Assembly (NCBI RefSeq): GCF_002939985.1
Contig: NZ_MDFM01000005.1
Coordinates: 123,507-187,506, forward strand
Direction: 5' to 3'
Length of the DNA: 64,000 nucleotides
Source of the DNA: Xanthomonas hortorum pv. cynarae
GTDB taxonomy: Bacteria; Pseudomonadota; Gammaproteobacteria; Xanthomonadales; Xanthomonadaceae
In this document: in pieces, positions 16,547 through 24,978 of the stretch
How positions within the stretch are numbered: position 1 is the first letter of the stretch
Layout: each line of letters starts with the position of its first letter
Notes under the pieces: model-generated
What the model saw: only the letters and a program-made list of their open reading frames with translations
Told to the model about the DNA's origin: nothing
The model's database searches: none
Program-made: the position numbers and the translations under genes

Positions 16547-18697
16547 ATGTCCGTGTTCTCGTCGCGCCAACGCATGCCACACACCGTGCCGTTGCTCAGC
16601 ATGCTGGCCTGCGCATGCGTCATTGCCTGCGTCGACGCCGCCGCCGCCGAGCCGCAGGCGCGCGATCTGGATGCGGTGCAGGTGCGCAGCCAGTACACGC
16701 CGTACCGCGCGTTGAGCGTCACCGGCGCCACCAAGACCGATGCGCCGTTGCGCGATCTGCCGATCAGTGCGCGCGTGCTCGATCAGACCTTGCTGGAGGA
16801 TGCCGGTGTCAACGACCTGGCCGGTGCGCTGGAGATGGCCAGCGGCATCACCAAGGCCAATAACCTGGGCGGTCTGTGGGATAGCTACTCGATGCGCGGC
16901 TTCACCGGCGACCCGAATTTCAGCTCGGATTACATGGTCAACGGCTTCAATGCCAGCCGCGGTTACAACGGCCTGCGTGATGCGGCCAACACGCAAAGCA
17001 TCGAAGTGATCAAGGGCCCGGCCTCGGCGTTGTACGGGCGCGGCGAGCCGGGTGGGGCAGTCAATATCGTCACCAAAAAGCCCTTGTTCCAGCCGCAGCA
17101 CAGTGTGGATCTGTCGGCAGGGCGCTTCGACAGTTATCGCGCTGCGGTCGACAGCACCGGCCCGCTGGGCGAGAACCTGGCCTATCGCCTGAATGCGATG
17201 CACAAGGATCAGCACAGCTTCCGCGACACCGTCGATAGCGACAACACGCTGCTGGCGCCGTCGTTGTTATGGATGCCCACGCCCGATACCACGGTGTCGT
17301 ATGAGCTGGAATTCGTGCGCATCCATGCGCCGTTCGATCGTGGCGTCACCGCCATCAATGGCGATGCCAATCGGCTGCCGGCGTCGCGTTTTCTGGGCGA
17401 ACCGCGCAATGGCGATATCGATCTGCATTCCACCGGGCACCAGCTGTTTGTGGTGCACGGCTTGAATCAGACCTGGTCGTTGCAGGGCGGGGCGACCTAT
17501 CGCGACAGCGGCATGCGCGGTTTTTCCACCGAGCCGTGGACGCTGCAGGCCGACGACCGCACGTTGCGCCGCGAGCGTCGCTACCGCGATTACCAGGGCC
17601 GCGATATCGCCGGGCGTGCCGAATTGCTTGGCACCTTGCAGGCGGGCCGCGTCACCCACAACGTGTTGTTCGGTGTCGACGGCAATCGCTTCGACGACAG
17701 CCGTTTTCAGCAGCGTGCACGCTCGGCGGCCACGCCATACAGCATCGACGTGCTCGCGCCGCAGTACGGCGTGGCCCAGCCGGGGCGGCTGGCCACGATC
17801 ACCGATACCGAGGAGCGCCAGCAGGTGTGGGGCGTGTATGCGCAGGACCAGATCGATCTTGGCGCGCGCTGGAAGGCCTTGCTGGGCCTGCGCTACGACC
17901 ACTATCAGCAGGATCTCGACAACCAATTGCGCGGCACCACGCAGCGCGCCTCCGATGGCGTGGTCAGCCCGCGCGCGGGCGTGATCTTCCATGTCGACGA
18001 TGCATTGTCGCTGTATGCAAGTGCGGCGGCGGGCTTTCGCCCCAACAGTGGCGTTGGCGCGGATGGGCAGAGTTTTGCGCCGGAGAAAAGCCGTTCGCTG
18101 GAAACCGGGCTGAAATACGTGCAGCCCGGCGATGGCCTGGAAGCGACGCTGGCGGCGTTCCGTATCGACAAGAAAAATGTGCTGAGTCTGGATCCGGCCG
18201 ACACCAGTTTTTCGCTGCCGGTGGGCGAGATGCGCAGCCAGGGCGTGGAGCTGGATCTGCTCGGGCGGCTGACCCCGCGCCTGGCCGCATCGGTGGGCCT
18301 GGCTTACACCGACTCGCAGGTGACGCGCAGCAGTGAGGCTGCCGCCGGTACCGGCCTGGCCGAGGGACGACGTTTTCCGAATGTGCCGCGTTTCAGTGGC
18401 AATGCCTTCGTCAACTACGAGCAGCCGTTGACCGGCAAGCGCAGTGCGGCGGTGGGCGTGGGTGTCTCGCACACCGGTGAGCGGCTGGGGTCGGTGGATA
18501 GCAATACCGATTTCGTGCTGCCGGCCTACACCGTGTGGCGCCTGGTCGGCCACTACGATCTGAGCGAGCGGCTACGCCTGTATGCCAAGGTCGAAAACCT
18601 GACCGACCGTCGCTACGCCGCGTTCTCCTACAGCGAGCAGTGGGTGTATCCCGGTGCGCCGCGCAGCTGGACGGTGGGCGTGCGGTTGCGGTTCTGA
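16547..18697 (+). CDS. TonB-dependent siderophore-type outer-membrane receptor
   Basis: A 716-residue protein; ATG 16547 has CAGGAG upstream. A signal peptide (about residues 1-36) is followed by a plug domain (DLPISARVLDQTLLEDAGVN, then SIEVIKGPASALYGRGEPGG). A 22-strand barrel runs to the terminal aromatic motif (SWTVGVRLRF). It resembles siderophore receptors of the FhuA/FpvA class. Its position in an operon with a Zur-like box suggests it imports a zinc complex or metallophore; iron cannot be excluded. It lies 86 bases after the second permease. A GC-rich hairpin-like stretch is present at about 16503-16533. Confidence 0.9.
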   Translation: MSVFSSRQRMPHTVPLLSMLACACVIACVDAAAAEPQARDLDAVQVRSQYTPYRALSVTGATKTDAPLRDLPISARVLDQTLLEDAGVNDLAGALEMASGITKANNLGGLWDSYSMRGFTGDPNFSSDYMVNGFNASRGYNGLRDAANTQSIEVIKGPASALYGRGEPGGAVNIVTKKPLFQPQHSVDLSAGRFDSYRAAVDSTGPLGENLAYRLNAMHKDQHSFRDTVDSDNTLLAPSLLWMPTPDTTVSYELEFVRIHAPFDRGVTAINGDANRLPASRFLGEPRNGDIDLHSTGHQLFVVHGLNQTWSLQGGATYRDSGMRGFSTEPWTLQADDRTLRRERRYRDYQGRDIAGRAELLGTLQAGRVTHNVLFGVDGNRFDDSRFQQRARSAATPYSIDVLAPQYGVAQPGRLATITDTEERQQVWGVYAQDQIDLGARWKALLGLRYDHYQQDLDNQLRGTTQRASDGVVSPRAGVIFHVDDALSLYASAAAGFRPNSGVGADGQSFAPEKSRSLETGLKYVQPGDGLEATLAAFRIDKKNVLSLDPADTSFSLPVGEMRSQGVELDLLGRLTPRLAASVGLAYTDSQVTRSSEAAAGTGLAEGRRFPNVPRFSGNAFVNYEQPLTGKRSAAVGVGVSHTGERLGSVDSNTDFVLPAYTVWRLVGHYDLSERLRLYAKVENLTDRRYAAFSYSEQWVYPGAPRSWTVGVRLRF

Positions 18698-18725
18698 GAC
18701 GGACCGTGGGTTCGATCGGTTGCTC

Positions 18726-18783
18726 TTAGAGCGGCTAACAAAACGTAGCGAGCGGCCGTCAGTCGTCTTGTTAATCGCTCTTA
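18726..18783. repeat. short derivative of the AGAGCGGCTAACAAAACG inverted-repeat element
   Basis: The left end AGAGCGGCTAACAAAACG and the right end (reverse complement AAGAGCGATTAACAAGACG) form imperfect terminal inverted repeats around about 20 bases. It belongs to the same family as the full-length copy at 49713-49859. Its right end coincides with the TAA stop codon (complement of 18781-18783) of the DUF2894 gene. It probably forms a hairpin that ends transcription of both converging operons. Confidence 0.6.
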
Positions 18784-19431
18784 GCTGCGACGCGTGGGCG
18801 GACGCTTGCTGCGCTTCTTGCCAGGCGCCGCGGGTGCGGCGTCATCGCTGGCCAACGCGCCGCCGCTGTGCAGTTGCTCCAGCCACGACAGCGCGTCGAC
18901 ATAGCCAAGGAAGTGCTGCAGATAGCCGGGTGAGCATTCACGCATCAGGCTGATGCAGCGATGCACCAGCACGCTGGAATTGAGCGGGCCGGCATCCTTG
19001 GGTGCGTCCTGCAGCGATTGCCGCACCTGGCTGGCGGTGCGTACGGTGGTCCAGGTACGGCGGAAATCCTCCAGCGCCGGCAGCTCGGGAAACAGCGTGG
19101 CATCGGGTGTCGCGGTCTTTCTGCTGTCCACCTCCATCAACGCCGCATGGCCTGCCATCTGGTCGGCTAACGCGCCCAGCGCGCTGCGTTGCAACGGCTG
19201 CGCGGTATCGGTAGTTGCACGACGGCGCGCTGCTTTCTTGATTGCCGCCGCATACGCATCGATCAAGTTGCGCAGCTTTTCTTCCAGCACTTCGCGCACT
19301 GCATCCGCCTGCGTGCCGGCACGTGCTGCCAGTGTTTCCATCAGATGGAAATGCACCGGATCCAGCTGATCGGCACCTTGCTCGCGCCAGCGCTCCAGGC
19401 GCGCGTGTGAGGAGGTCGCCTGCGTGCTCAT
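18781..19431 (-). CDS. DUF2894-family protein, last gene of the channel operon
   Basis: A 216-residue cytoplasmic protein matching DUF2894: RLERWREQGADQLDPVHFHL, a helical middle and YVDALSWLEQLHSGGAL. The C-terminus is Lys/Arg/Pro-rich (KKRSKRPPTRRS), suggesting nucleic-acid or acidic-surface contact. It starts in an ATGA overlap with the OmpA-like gene (19428-19431), so it is translationally coupled. No enzymatic motif is seen. It is probably an accessory or cytoplasmic adaptor of the channel complex; this is inferred from context only. Confidence 0.82.
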   Translation of the reverse strand: MSTQATSSHARLERWREQGADQLDPVHFHLMETLAARAGTQADAVREVLEEKLRNLIDAYAAAIKKAARRRATTDTAQPLQRSALGALADQMAGHAALMEVDSRKTATPDATLFPELPALEDFRRTWTTVRTASQVRQSLQDAPKDAGPLNSSVLVHRCISLMRECSPGYLQHFLGYVDALSWLEQLHSGGALASDDAAPAAPGKKRSKRPPTRRS

Positions 19432-20102
19432 CGCGTGGTTGCGGCCGGCATTGGCTGTGACGTGGCGGAAGCGCGCGAGGTGGAAGGACGCGCAATCGGT
19501 GCAATCTCCACACGCCGATTCTTTGCGCGGCGCGTTTCATCGGCATTGGAATCCACCGGCTGTTGTGAGCCGAAGGCCGCAGCGAACACTGACGAAGCCG
19601 GCACGCCTTCGGCGATCAGGGCACGGGTCACGGTGAGCGCGCGTTGCGCCGACAGTTCCCAGTTATCGGCGTAGCGACGATTGCCACCCAGCACCGGGCG
19701 GTCGTCAGTGAAGCCGCTGACCATCAGGATCTCTTCGCGTGAGCTCAGGTACTCCTTCAACGGTGCGGCCAGCGTCTTCAGCACCTCGCGGCCTTCCGGC
19801 TGCAACTGATCGGAATTGAAGGCGAACAACACATTGCCGCGGATGCCGATGCGGCCATCGACCAGGGTTACGCGGCCGGCCGCCAGTGGCGCGGCCAGGG
19901 CTTGTTCCAGCGTCTTGCGGCGTTGCGCTTCGACCTGACGTTGCTTGACCTCTTCGTCCAGGCGGCTGGAGAGCTGCAATTGCACGCCGATCACCCCGAC
20001 CAGGATCAGCACGAATGCGCCCAGCAGCACCGACATCAGGTCGCCGAAGGCGGCCCAGATCGGTGTGCCCGATTCGCCGTCGATGTCGATCTCATCGCTC
20101 AT
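19428..20102 (-). CDS. MotB/ZorB-like OmpA-domain membrane protein
   Basis: A 224-residue protein. A short acidic cytoplasmic N-terminus is followed by one transmembrane helix (residues about 16-40). That helix contains Asp21 in FGDLMSVLLGAF, the position of the ion-carrying Asp in MotB and ZorB. A linker helix (45-70) leads to a peptidoglycan-binding OmpA domain with FNSDQLQPEG, GFTDDRPV, NWELSAQRA and RRAKNRRVEI. It anchors the complex to the cell wall. It overlaps both neighbours by four bases (ATGA), showing tight coupling with the DUF802 and DUF2894 proteins. Confidence 0.9.
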   Translation of the reverse strand: MSDEIDIDGESGTPIWAAFGDLMSVLLGAFVLILVGVIGVQLQLSSRLDEEVKQRQVEAQRRKTLEQALAAPLAAGRVTLVDGRIGIRGNVLFAFNSDQLQPEGREVLKTLAAPLKEYLSSREEILMVSGFTDDRPVLGGNRRYADNWELSAQRALTVTRALIAEGVPASSVFAAAFGSQQPVDSNADETRRAKNRRVEIAPIARPSTSRASATSQPMPAATTR

Positions 20103-22780
20103 GCGGTTGTGGCCTGGCTGGTATCGGTATTGCCTGTATCGCCGGCATCGCTGCGACCGCGATCGAGCTGACGCAGTTCTTCGATGATCTGCTTTTGCGA
20201 GAGCATGCTGAGGTCTACCACTTCGCGCGCCTGTGCCACGTAATAGGCCAGTTGGTCGTCGCTGCGGGCGAGGGAGGCATCCAGTGCGCTGGCCACGTGT
20301 TGCAGGCGCTCGTTGAGCTCACTGGTGGAGCCGCTGAACAACTGCACTGCCATGCCGAAGGCCTCGCCCAGGCTGGCCACTTCCACCGCGCTGCCGCTGA
20401 CATGCGCGGCCACTGCGCCGAGCTTGCCGGTCTCGCTGCCGATCTGTTCGGTGAGCTGGGTGCCCACGCGTTGCAGCAGATCGGCCGAGGTGGTGACCAG
20501 CGCATCCACCGCTTCGCGTTGTTCGGTGGAGGCGTGATTGACCGCGTTGAGCAAGGTGTCCAGCGTGGCCAGCAGCTTGCTGCGTTCTTCCAGCATGGCG
20601 GTGTCGCGCACCATGCTCTCGGACAGGTTCTGGCGCAGCTCGGCCACCACGTCGGCGGCGGCCTTGGGCGCTTCGGAGGCGATCTGCATCAGCCGCGACA
20701 CTTCGGTGATGGTGGCGCTGGCCTGCGCCTGTGCCTGCGTGGACAGCTCGCTGGCGGTGCTGGCCAGGGTGTCGCAGATCGCCTGTTGTTGCTGGGTCAC
20801 GCGCTCGCCGGTGCGCTCCCACTGCGTGTTCAGGTCCGCGCTCATTGCGGTAAAACGCTCGCTCCACAGCGCCAGGCGCTGGGTGTCGCGGGCTTCCAGT
20901 GCGGCCTGCAGGTCGGTGTGCGATTGCTGCAAGGTGCCCACCAATGCGGCGGCGTGCGCATCGAAGCTGGCGGTGGCGGCAGCGAGTGCGTTCTGGTGCT
21001 GGCTTGCCAATGCCGCGCTGGCGTCATGTTGTTGCGCCAGAGCGGCGTTCCATGCGCTGGCGGTGTCGCTGCTGGACTGATCCATGCGCCTGGAGACCGC
21101 ATCGACCAAGGCGCTGGAGCGTGCATCGAAGGTGCTGGCGAACTGCGTGAGCGTGGTCTGCAATTCCTGCGTGAGCGCGTGATTCGAACGTTGCTGCTCG
21201 GCCACTGCCGCGCTCCATGTGGCGGCTGCCGCGGCGGTGCTGGTTTCCAGGCCGCTGCTCAGGCCATCGAGTTGTTGCTGCACGGCCTGCTGCACGCCGT
21301 CCTGCAGCGCCATGGTCTGCTGCGCAAGTTGCTCAAGCGTGGCGTGCAATTGCATGCTCAATGCTGCGCTTGCGCGTTGCTGCTCGGCCAGCACTGCCGC
21401 CCAGTTGTCTGCAGTGGCGGCGTTGCTGCGTTCAAACCCGTCATTGAGTGCGCTCAACTGCTGCTGCACCGCCTGCGTCACGCCGTCCTGCACAGCGATG
21501 CTGCGCTGATCGATCTGTTCCAGCGTGTGCTGCAAGTGCTCGGTGAGCGTTTGCTGCGCGCGCTCCTGTGCGGCCAATGCGGTTTGCCACTGCTCGGCTG
21601 CGCTCTGCGCACCGGCCTGGAAGCCTGCGTTGATGCCGTGCAATTGCTGCTGCACGGCCGTGCCCACGCCCTCCTGCAATGCGGTGGCCTGCTGAACGAT
21701 CTGCTCCAGCGTGGTCTGCAACTGCGCATTGAGCGCGTGCTGGGCGCGTTCCTGTGCGGCCAGGGCCGTGGTCCAGTGCTCGGCCGCTGCGCTGGCACTG
21801 TGCTGGAAGCCGCTGGTGATGCCATCCAGTTGCTGCTGTACGGCGTGCGTAACGCGCTCCTGCAGCGCGGCGGTGTCGCGCGCGATGCTGGCCATGGTGG
21901 CTTCCATCGCCGGCTGCAAGGCCATGCCTACTGCGCGTGCGCTCTCTGCCACGCCAGCCTGCAGCGATTGCTCCATCGCCGTGGCCAGGCGCGCATACGC
22001 CGCTTCGCTTCTGGCGTGGAACTCGGCCTGCTGTGCGGCCAGGCGTTCATCGGCGGCGATGCTTTGCTGTTCGATGCTGCTCATCAGCGTTTGCAGGCGA
22101 TCGATCAGCGTCGGCATCAAGGCGCTTTGCTGCTGCTGCAGCTTGAACACTTCGCCACGCTGATGCGCGTCCGAGTGCGGGTGCAGTTCGGATGCGATCT
22201 TCAGATCCAGCCGCTGCACGGCCTGCAGCCGCTCGCGCCGGCACAATGCCGACAACAGCCCCAGCATCGCCGAGGTCGCAACGCCGGCAATGGAGGTGCC
22301 GAACGCGAACGCCAGGCCTTCCACCGGTGCCGCCAGCGAGCCACGAATGGCCTGCAGGTCGGTGGCGCTCTGCAACGCAAAACCAGTGCCCTTGAGCGTG
22401 GCCATCATGCCGAGCAAGGTGCCGAGCATGCCCAGCAACACCAGCAGGCCGACCAGATACGGCGTCAGCACCGGTGCGGACAACGCCACGCGCTCGCCCT
22501 TGATGCGCAGGCGCACCGCATTGCGCAGGCTCGGATGCAGGCGCTCCAGCCACTCGCTCAATGCCGATGGTGCGGTGGTCAATGCGGCGACGGCATCGTC
22601 CAGCGTCGCGCTGGCCTGGCGATAGCGGTACAGCTCCAGTGCGCCGGCCACATAACAGGCACCGATCACCGCTGCGATGCAGGCGCCCAGCGGATTGGAG
22701 CCGAGATAACCAATGCCGACCCAGCAAACTGCCAACAGGCCGACGAGAAACACACACAGGTGGACAAGAGTTCTGAACAT
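20099..22780 (-). CDS. DUF802 protein: MotA/ExbB-like channel subunit with a long repetitive helical tail
   Basis: An 893-residue protein from ATG 22780. Four transmembrane segments lie at about residues 5-25, 29-50, 105-128 and 152-180. The last two (LVGLLVLLGMLGTLLGMMAT and LAFAFGTSIAGVATSAMLGL) look like the MotA/TolQ/ExbB proton-channel pair. The remaining about 710 residues are predicted cytoplasmic, Ala/Gln-rich and helical. They include four repeats of exactly 62 residues (AVQQQL at 313, 375, 437 and 499; Trp at 336, 398, 460 and 522). The architecture equals that of a long-tailed ZorA-type stator. The next gene encodes the matching OmpA subunit. Confidence 0.88.
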   Translation of the reverse strand: MFRTLVHLCVFLVGLLAVCWVGIGYLGSNPLGACIAAVIGACYVAGALELYRYRQASATLDDAVAALTTAPSALSEWLERLHPSLRNAVRLRIKGERVALSAPVLTPYLVGLLVLLGMLGTLLGMMATLKGTGFALQSATDLQAIRGSLAAPVEGLAFAFGTSIAGVATSAMLGLLSALCRRERLQAVQRLDLKIASELHPHSDAHQRGEVFKLQQQQSALMPTLIDRLQTLMSSIEQQSIAADERLAAQQAEFHARSEAAYARLATAMEQSLQAGVAESARAVGMALQPAMEATMASIARDTAALQERVTHAVQQQLDGITSGFQHSASAAAEHWTTALAAQERAQHALNAQLQTTLEQIVQQATALQEGVGTAVQQQLHGINAGFQAGAQSAAEQWQTALAAQERAQQTLTEHLQHTLEQIDQRSIAVQDGVTQAVQQQLSALNDGFERSNAATADNWAAVLAEQQRASAALSMQLHATLEQLAQQTMALQDGVQQAVQQQLDGLSSGLETSTAAAAATWSAAVAEQQRSNHALTQELQTTLTQFASTFDARSSALVDAVSRRMDQSSSDTASAWNAALAQQHDASAALASQHQNALAAATASFDAHAAALVGTLQQSHTDLQAALEARDTQRLALWSERFTAMSADLNTQWERTGERVTQQQQAICDTLASTASELSTQAQAQASATITEVSRLMQIASEAPKAAADVVAELRQNLSESMVRDTAMLEERSKLLATLDTLLNAVNHASTEQREAVDALVTTSADLLQRVGTQLTEQIGSETGKLGAVAAHVSGSAVEVASLGEAFGMAVQLFSGSTSELNERLQHVASALDASLARSDDQLAYYVAQAREVVDLSMLSQKQIIEELRQLDRGRSDAGDTGNTDTSQATTA
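21136..21881 (-). repeat. four tandem 186-bp units encoding 62-residue helical repeats
   Basis: Inside the DUF802 gene, residues about 300-548 repeat with a period of exactly 62. Each unit carries AVQQQL, a G(F/L) six residues later, a Trp 23 residues after the unit start, an A(E/Q)(E/Q)R motif and a TLEQ or TLTQ motif. The nucleotide sequence has diverged between units, so this is an old protein-level duplication. A length of 62 equals five hendecads plus one heptad, which suits a straight or right-handed coiled coil. Confidence 0.8.
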
Positions 22781-22790
22781 GAGGTCCCAG

Positions 22791-23528
22791 TTAGCGGGTA
22801 CGAAGCGCTGCAAGCAGGCCTTCGATCGGGTGAAAACGAACATCCAGCTCGGCGAGCAACACGCTCTGCATGTCTTTGCGAAAGACATCCAGCCAGCCAT
22901 CGGAGACTGCGCGTGAAGGGGGATCGCTATCGGCTGGCGAATGTGGGGTTTGCGCGGCATCGCGCAGACGTTCGAAATGCGCACCGAGCAGGCTCGGCAC
23001 GGTGTTCAACAAGCTCTGCTCGCGCGGGCTGAGGGTGAGTTCCATTGCCGCATCCACTTCGGCCAGCCGCGCCATCTCGCCGGATGTCAGCGCCAGCATG
23101 TCGCGCAGACGGCCACGCAGATCGCCGGTGGCGGTGCGCATCGCGCGTTGCATGGCGAGGTAATGCTGCCGGAAGGGGGCGTAGTCGGGCATTGGTGCGG
23201 GCGCGTCGAGATCGGCGGCATTGCGCGCCTCGGCACGCAAACGCACGACCAGCGCATCCAGATCGGCCACGCTGCTGGTCGCCAACCCGGCGCGCACGCG
23301 GGCGCAGGCCTGGGCATCGGCAGGACGCGGCTCGGGGAGATCGTCGGTCTCGGGCAGCTTGCCATCCAGCGCCTTGGACACCGCCACCGCGCGCGTCCAG
23401 TCGATCCACTGGCTCAGCCGGTCGGCAAGCGCGTGGTTGGACTGGGCAACGTGGACGTCGCTGAGGCGAGCAAGCAGGCGAATGAACGCCGGGCCCGAGA
23501 GGGGCGCCCGTGGAGAAACTTTCGCCAT
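22791..23528 (-). CDS. DUF3348-family protein, first gene of the channel operon
   Basis: A 245-residue protein. The start at 23528 gives MAKVSPRAPLSGPAFIRLLA, which is the DUF3348 beginning; ATG 23540 would add four residues. It is all-helical and soluble, with a Pro-Glu-rich linker about residue 60-75 (LPETDDLPEPRPAD) and a conserved-looking end, FHPIEGLLAALRTR. There are no membrane segments or catalytic motifs. It is followed after ten bases by the DUF802 gene. DUF3348, DUF802, OmpA and DUF2894 appear as a set, so it is likely part of the same complex. It would be transcribed from the 23529-23675 gap. Confidence 0.82.
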   Translation of the reverse strand: MAKVSPRAPLSGPAFIRLLARLSDVHVAQSNHALADRLSQWIDWTRAVAVSKALDGKLPETDDLPEPRPADAQACARVRAGLATSSVADLDALVVRLRAEARNAADLDAPAPMPDYAPFRQHYLAMQRAMRTATGDLRGRLRDMLALTSGEMARLAEVDAAMELTLSPREQSLLNTVPSLLGAHFERLRDAAQTPHSPADSDPPSRAVSDGWLDVFRKDMQSVLLAELDVRFHPIEGLLAALRTR

Positions 23529-23675
23529 TCTTCCGGTCAAAGACCGCGCATTTTACACGGGAATGTGCGCCATTCGGCGCTTTGCGAAGCAGTTGCGGGC
23601 CTGCCGGCAGGCCCGACCCTGGCGGCATTCAGCCGGCCTGGTGTGCAGGCCGGCGTGGGATTCCAGCGCGACTTC

Positions 23676-24875
23676 TCAACGCCGGGCGCGATGCACCAAC
23701 GGAATCAGCACCACGCCCAGCAGTGCCACCGCAGCGGCCACATAGCCGATGCTGCCCAGGCCCCAGGCCGGAATCACCAGGCCGCCGATGATCGCGCCGA
23801 TGCCGATACCGGCATTGGCTGCCGACACATTGGTGGTGCCGGCCAGCGCCTGCGAATGGGTCACCGAGTTCATCACCCGCACCTGGCTGATGGGAAACAG
23901 CGCGGTATAGGCAATGCCCCAGACCGCCAGGGTCAGAGAGAGCAGCACCCCGGTCTTGGCGAGCGGCACGCACAACGCCATGCCCAGCGCGAGCAGCAGC
24001 AGGAACACCGCGGTGGCGCGCAGCGGCGAGCGATCCACCACCCGGCCGCCAAGCCAATTGCCGATCAGGCCGATCGCGCCAAAGCCCATCAGCCACCAGC
24101 CCACGTTCGCCGCCGGCACGCCCACGCTGCGTTCCAGCAGGTCGGCCAGATAGGTGTAGGCGGTGAACATGGCGGTGAAGACCACGACCGACAGCGCCAC
24201 ATTGGCCAGAAAAAAACGCTCGGTGAAGATGCCGGCCTGCTGGCGCAGATTCACCCGTGCGCTGCGGGCCACCGTTGGCATCCATGCCGCCAGCGCGGCG
24301 GCCATCGCCAGCGACAAAGCGGCCAGAATCCAGAACGCGCCGCGCCAGCCGATGCCGTTGGCCGCCACCGTGCCCAGCGGAATGCCGAACAACAACGCCG
24401 CCGAAATGCCCAGATACACCTGCGATACCGCGCGCCCGGCGTGCTGTGGCCCGGCCAGTTGCCCGGCGGTCTCGCTGGCGGTGCCCCAGAACACCGGCAA
24501 TGCCAGCGCCGGGATAAAACGCGCCAAGGCCAGCACCCAGATGTTGGGCGCCAGCGCGGCCACCGCGTTGGAGACCGCAAACACCAGCAGGATCGCGATA
24601 AACAGGCGCTTGCGATCCACATGCGACAGCCACGCGGTCAGCGGCGGGCCGAACAGCATCACGGTGAAGGCGAACAGCGTCACCAGCTGGCCGGCGGCGG
24701 AAATGGAAATTTCCATATCGCGCGCAAGGTCGGGCAGCAGCCCGACGATCAGGTATTCGGTAGTGACGATCACGAACGCGGCAAACGCCAGGATGAAGAT
24801 CGCCAGCTCGCTGCGCGTGGTGGCCGGCGCGTTGGTGGCAGACGCGGTGGACGTGGTGGAACGGACAGCAGACAT
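23676..24875 (-). CDS. MFS transporter, DHA1-type exporter
   Basis: A 399-residue protein with twelve hydrophobic segments. The DHA1 subfamily pattern is visible: TEYLIVGLLPDLARDMEISI in helix 1-2, then LTAWLSHVDRKRLF as motif A, then RFIPALALPVFWGTASE. It resembles sugar-efflux and arabinose-exporter-like permeases (SotB/YdhP group). The substrate is unknown. It is divergent from the LysR gene at 24979 across about 100 AT-rich bases, so it is probably induced by that regulator. GC-rich hairpins at 23597-23614 and about 23632-23655 follow its stop. Confidence 0.88.
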   Translation of the reverse strand: MSAVRSTTSTASATNAPATTRSELAIFILAFAAFVIVTTEYLIVGLLPDLARDMEISISAAGQLVTLFAFTVMLFGPPLTAWLSHVDRKRLFIAILLVFAVSNAVAALAPNIWVLALARFIPALALPVFWGTASETAGQLAGPQHAGRAVSQVYLGISAALLFGIPLGTVAANGIGWRGAFWILAALSLAMAAALAAWMPTVARSARVNLRQQAGIFTERFFLANVALSVVVFTAMFTAYTYLADLLERSVGVPAANVGWWLMGFGAIGLIGNWLGGRVVDRSPLRATAVFLLLLALGMALCVPLAKTGVLLSLTLAVWGIAYTALFPISQVRVMNSVTHSQALAGTTNVSAANAGIGIGAIIGGLVIPAWGLGSIGYVAAAVALLGVVLIPLVHRARR

Positions 24876-24978
24876 GGCGTGCGCCGCAGTGTGGGCTGGC
24901 CATGATAGGAAAGAATTTAAGTCGTATATCGGGAGTATTTTCCGTACATTGCAGACTTCAGTTCTTTAATGTGCCGTT

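Noticed and set aside
20015-23032. A 1005-codon open frame on the plus strand opposite the DUF802 gene
   Set aside because: It mirrors the GC-rich codon use and the 62-residue repeats of the real gene. It has no ribosome-binding site and no family similarity, and its composition is Gly/Leu/His/Gln-rich as expected for an antisense frame.
18781-23528. Calling the DUF802/OmpA operon a Zorya defence system
   Set aside because: Only the channel architecture agrees. The Zorya effectors (ZorC/ZorD or ZorE) were not found within the operon or next to it, and DUF3348/DUF2894 are different families.
22941-24905. A 654-codon plus-strand frame opposite the DUF3348 and MFS genes
   Set aside because: It spans two recognisable minus-strand genes and their gap. 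Its His/Gln/Arg/Gly-rich content marks it as a shadow.
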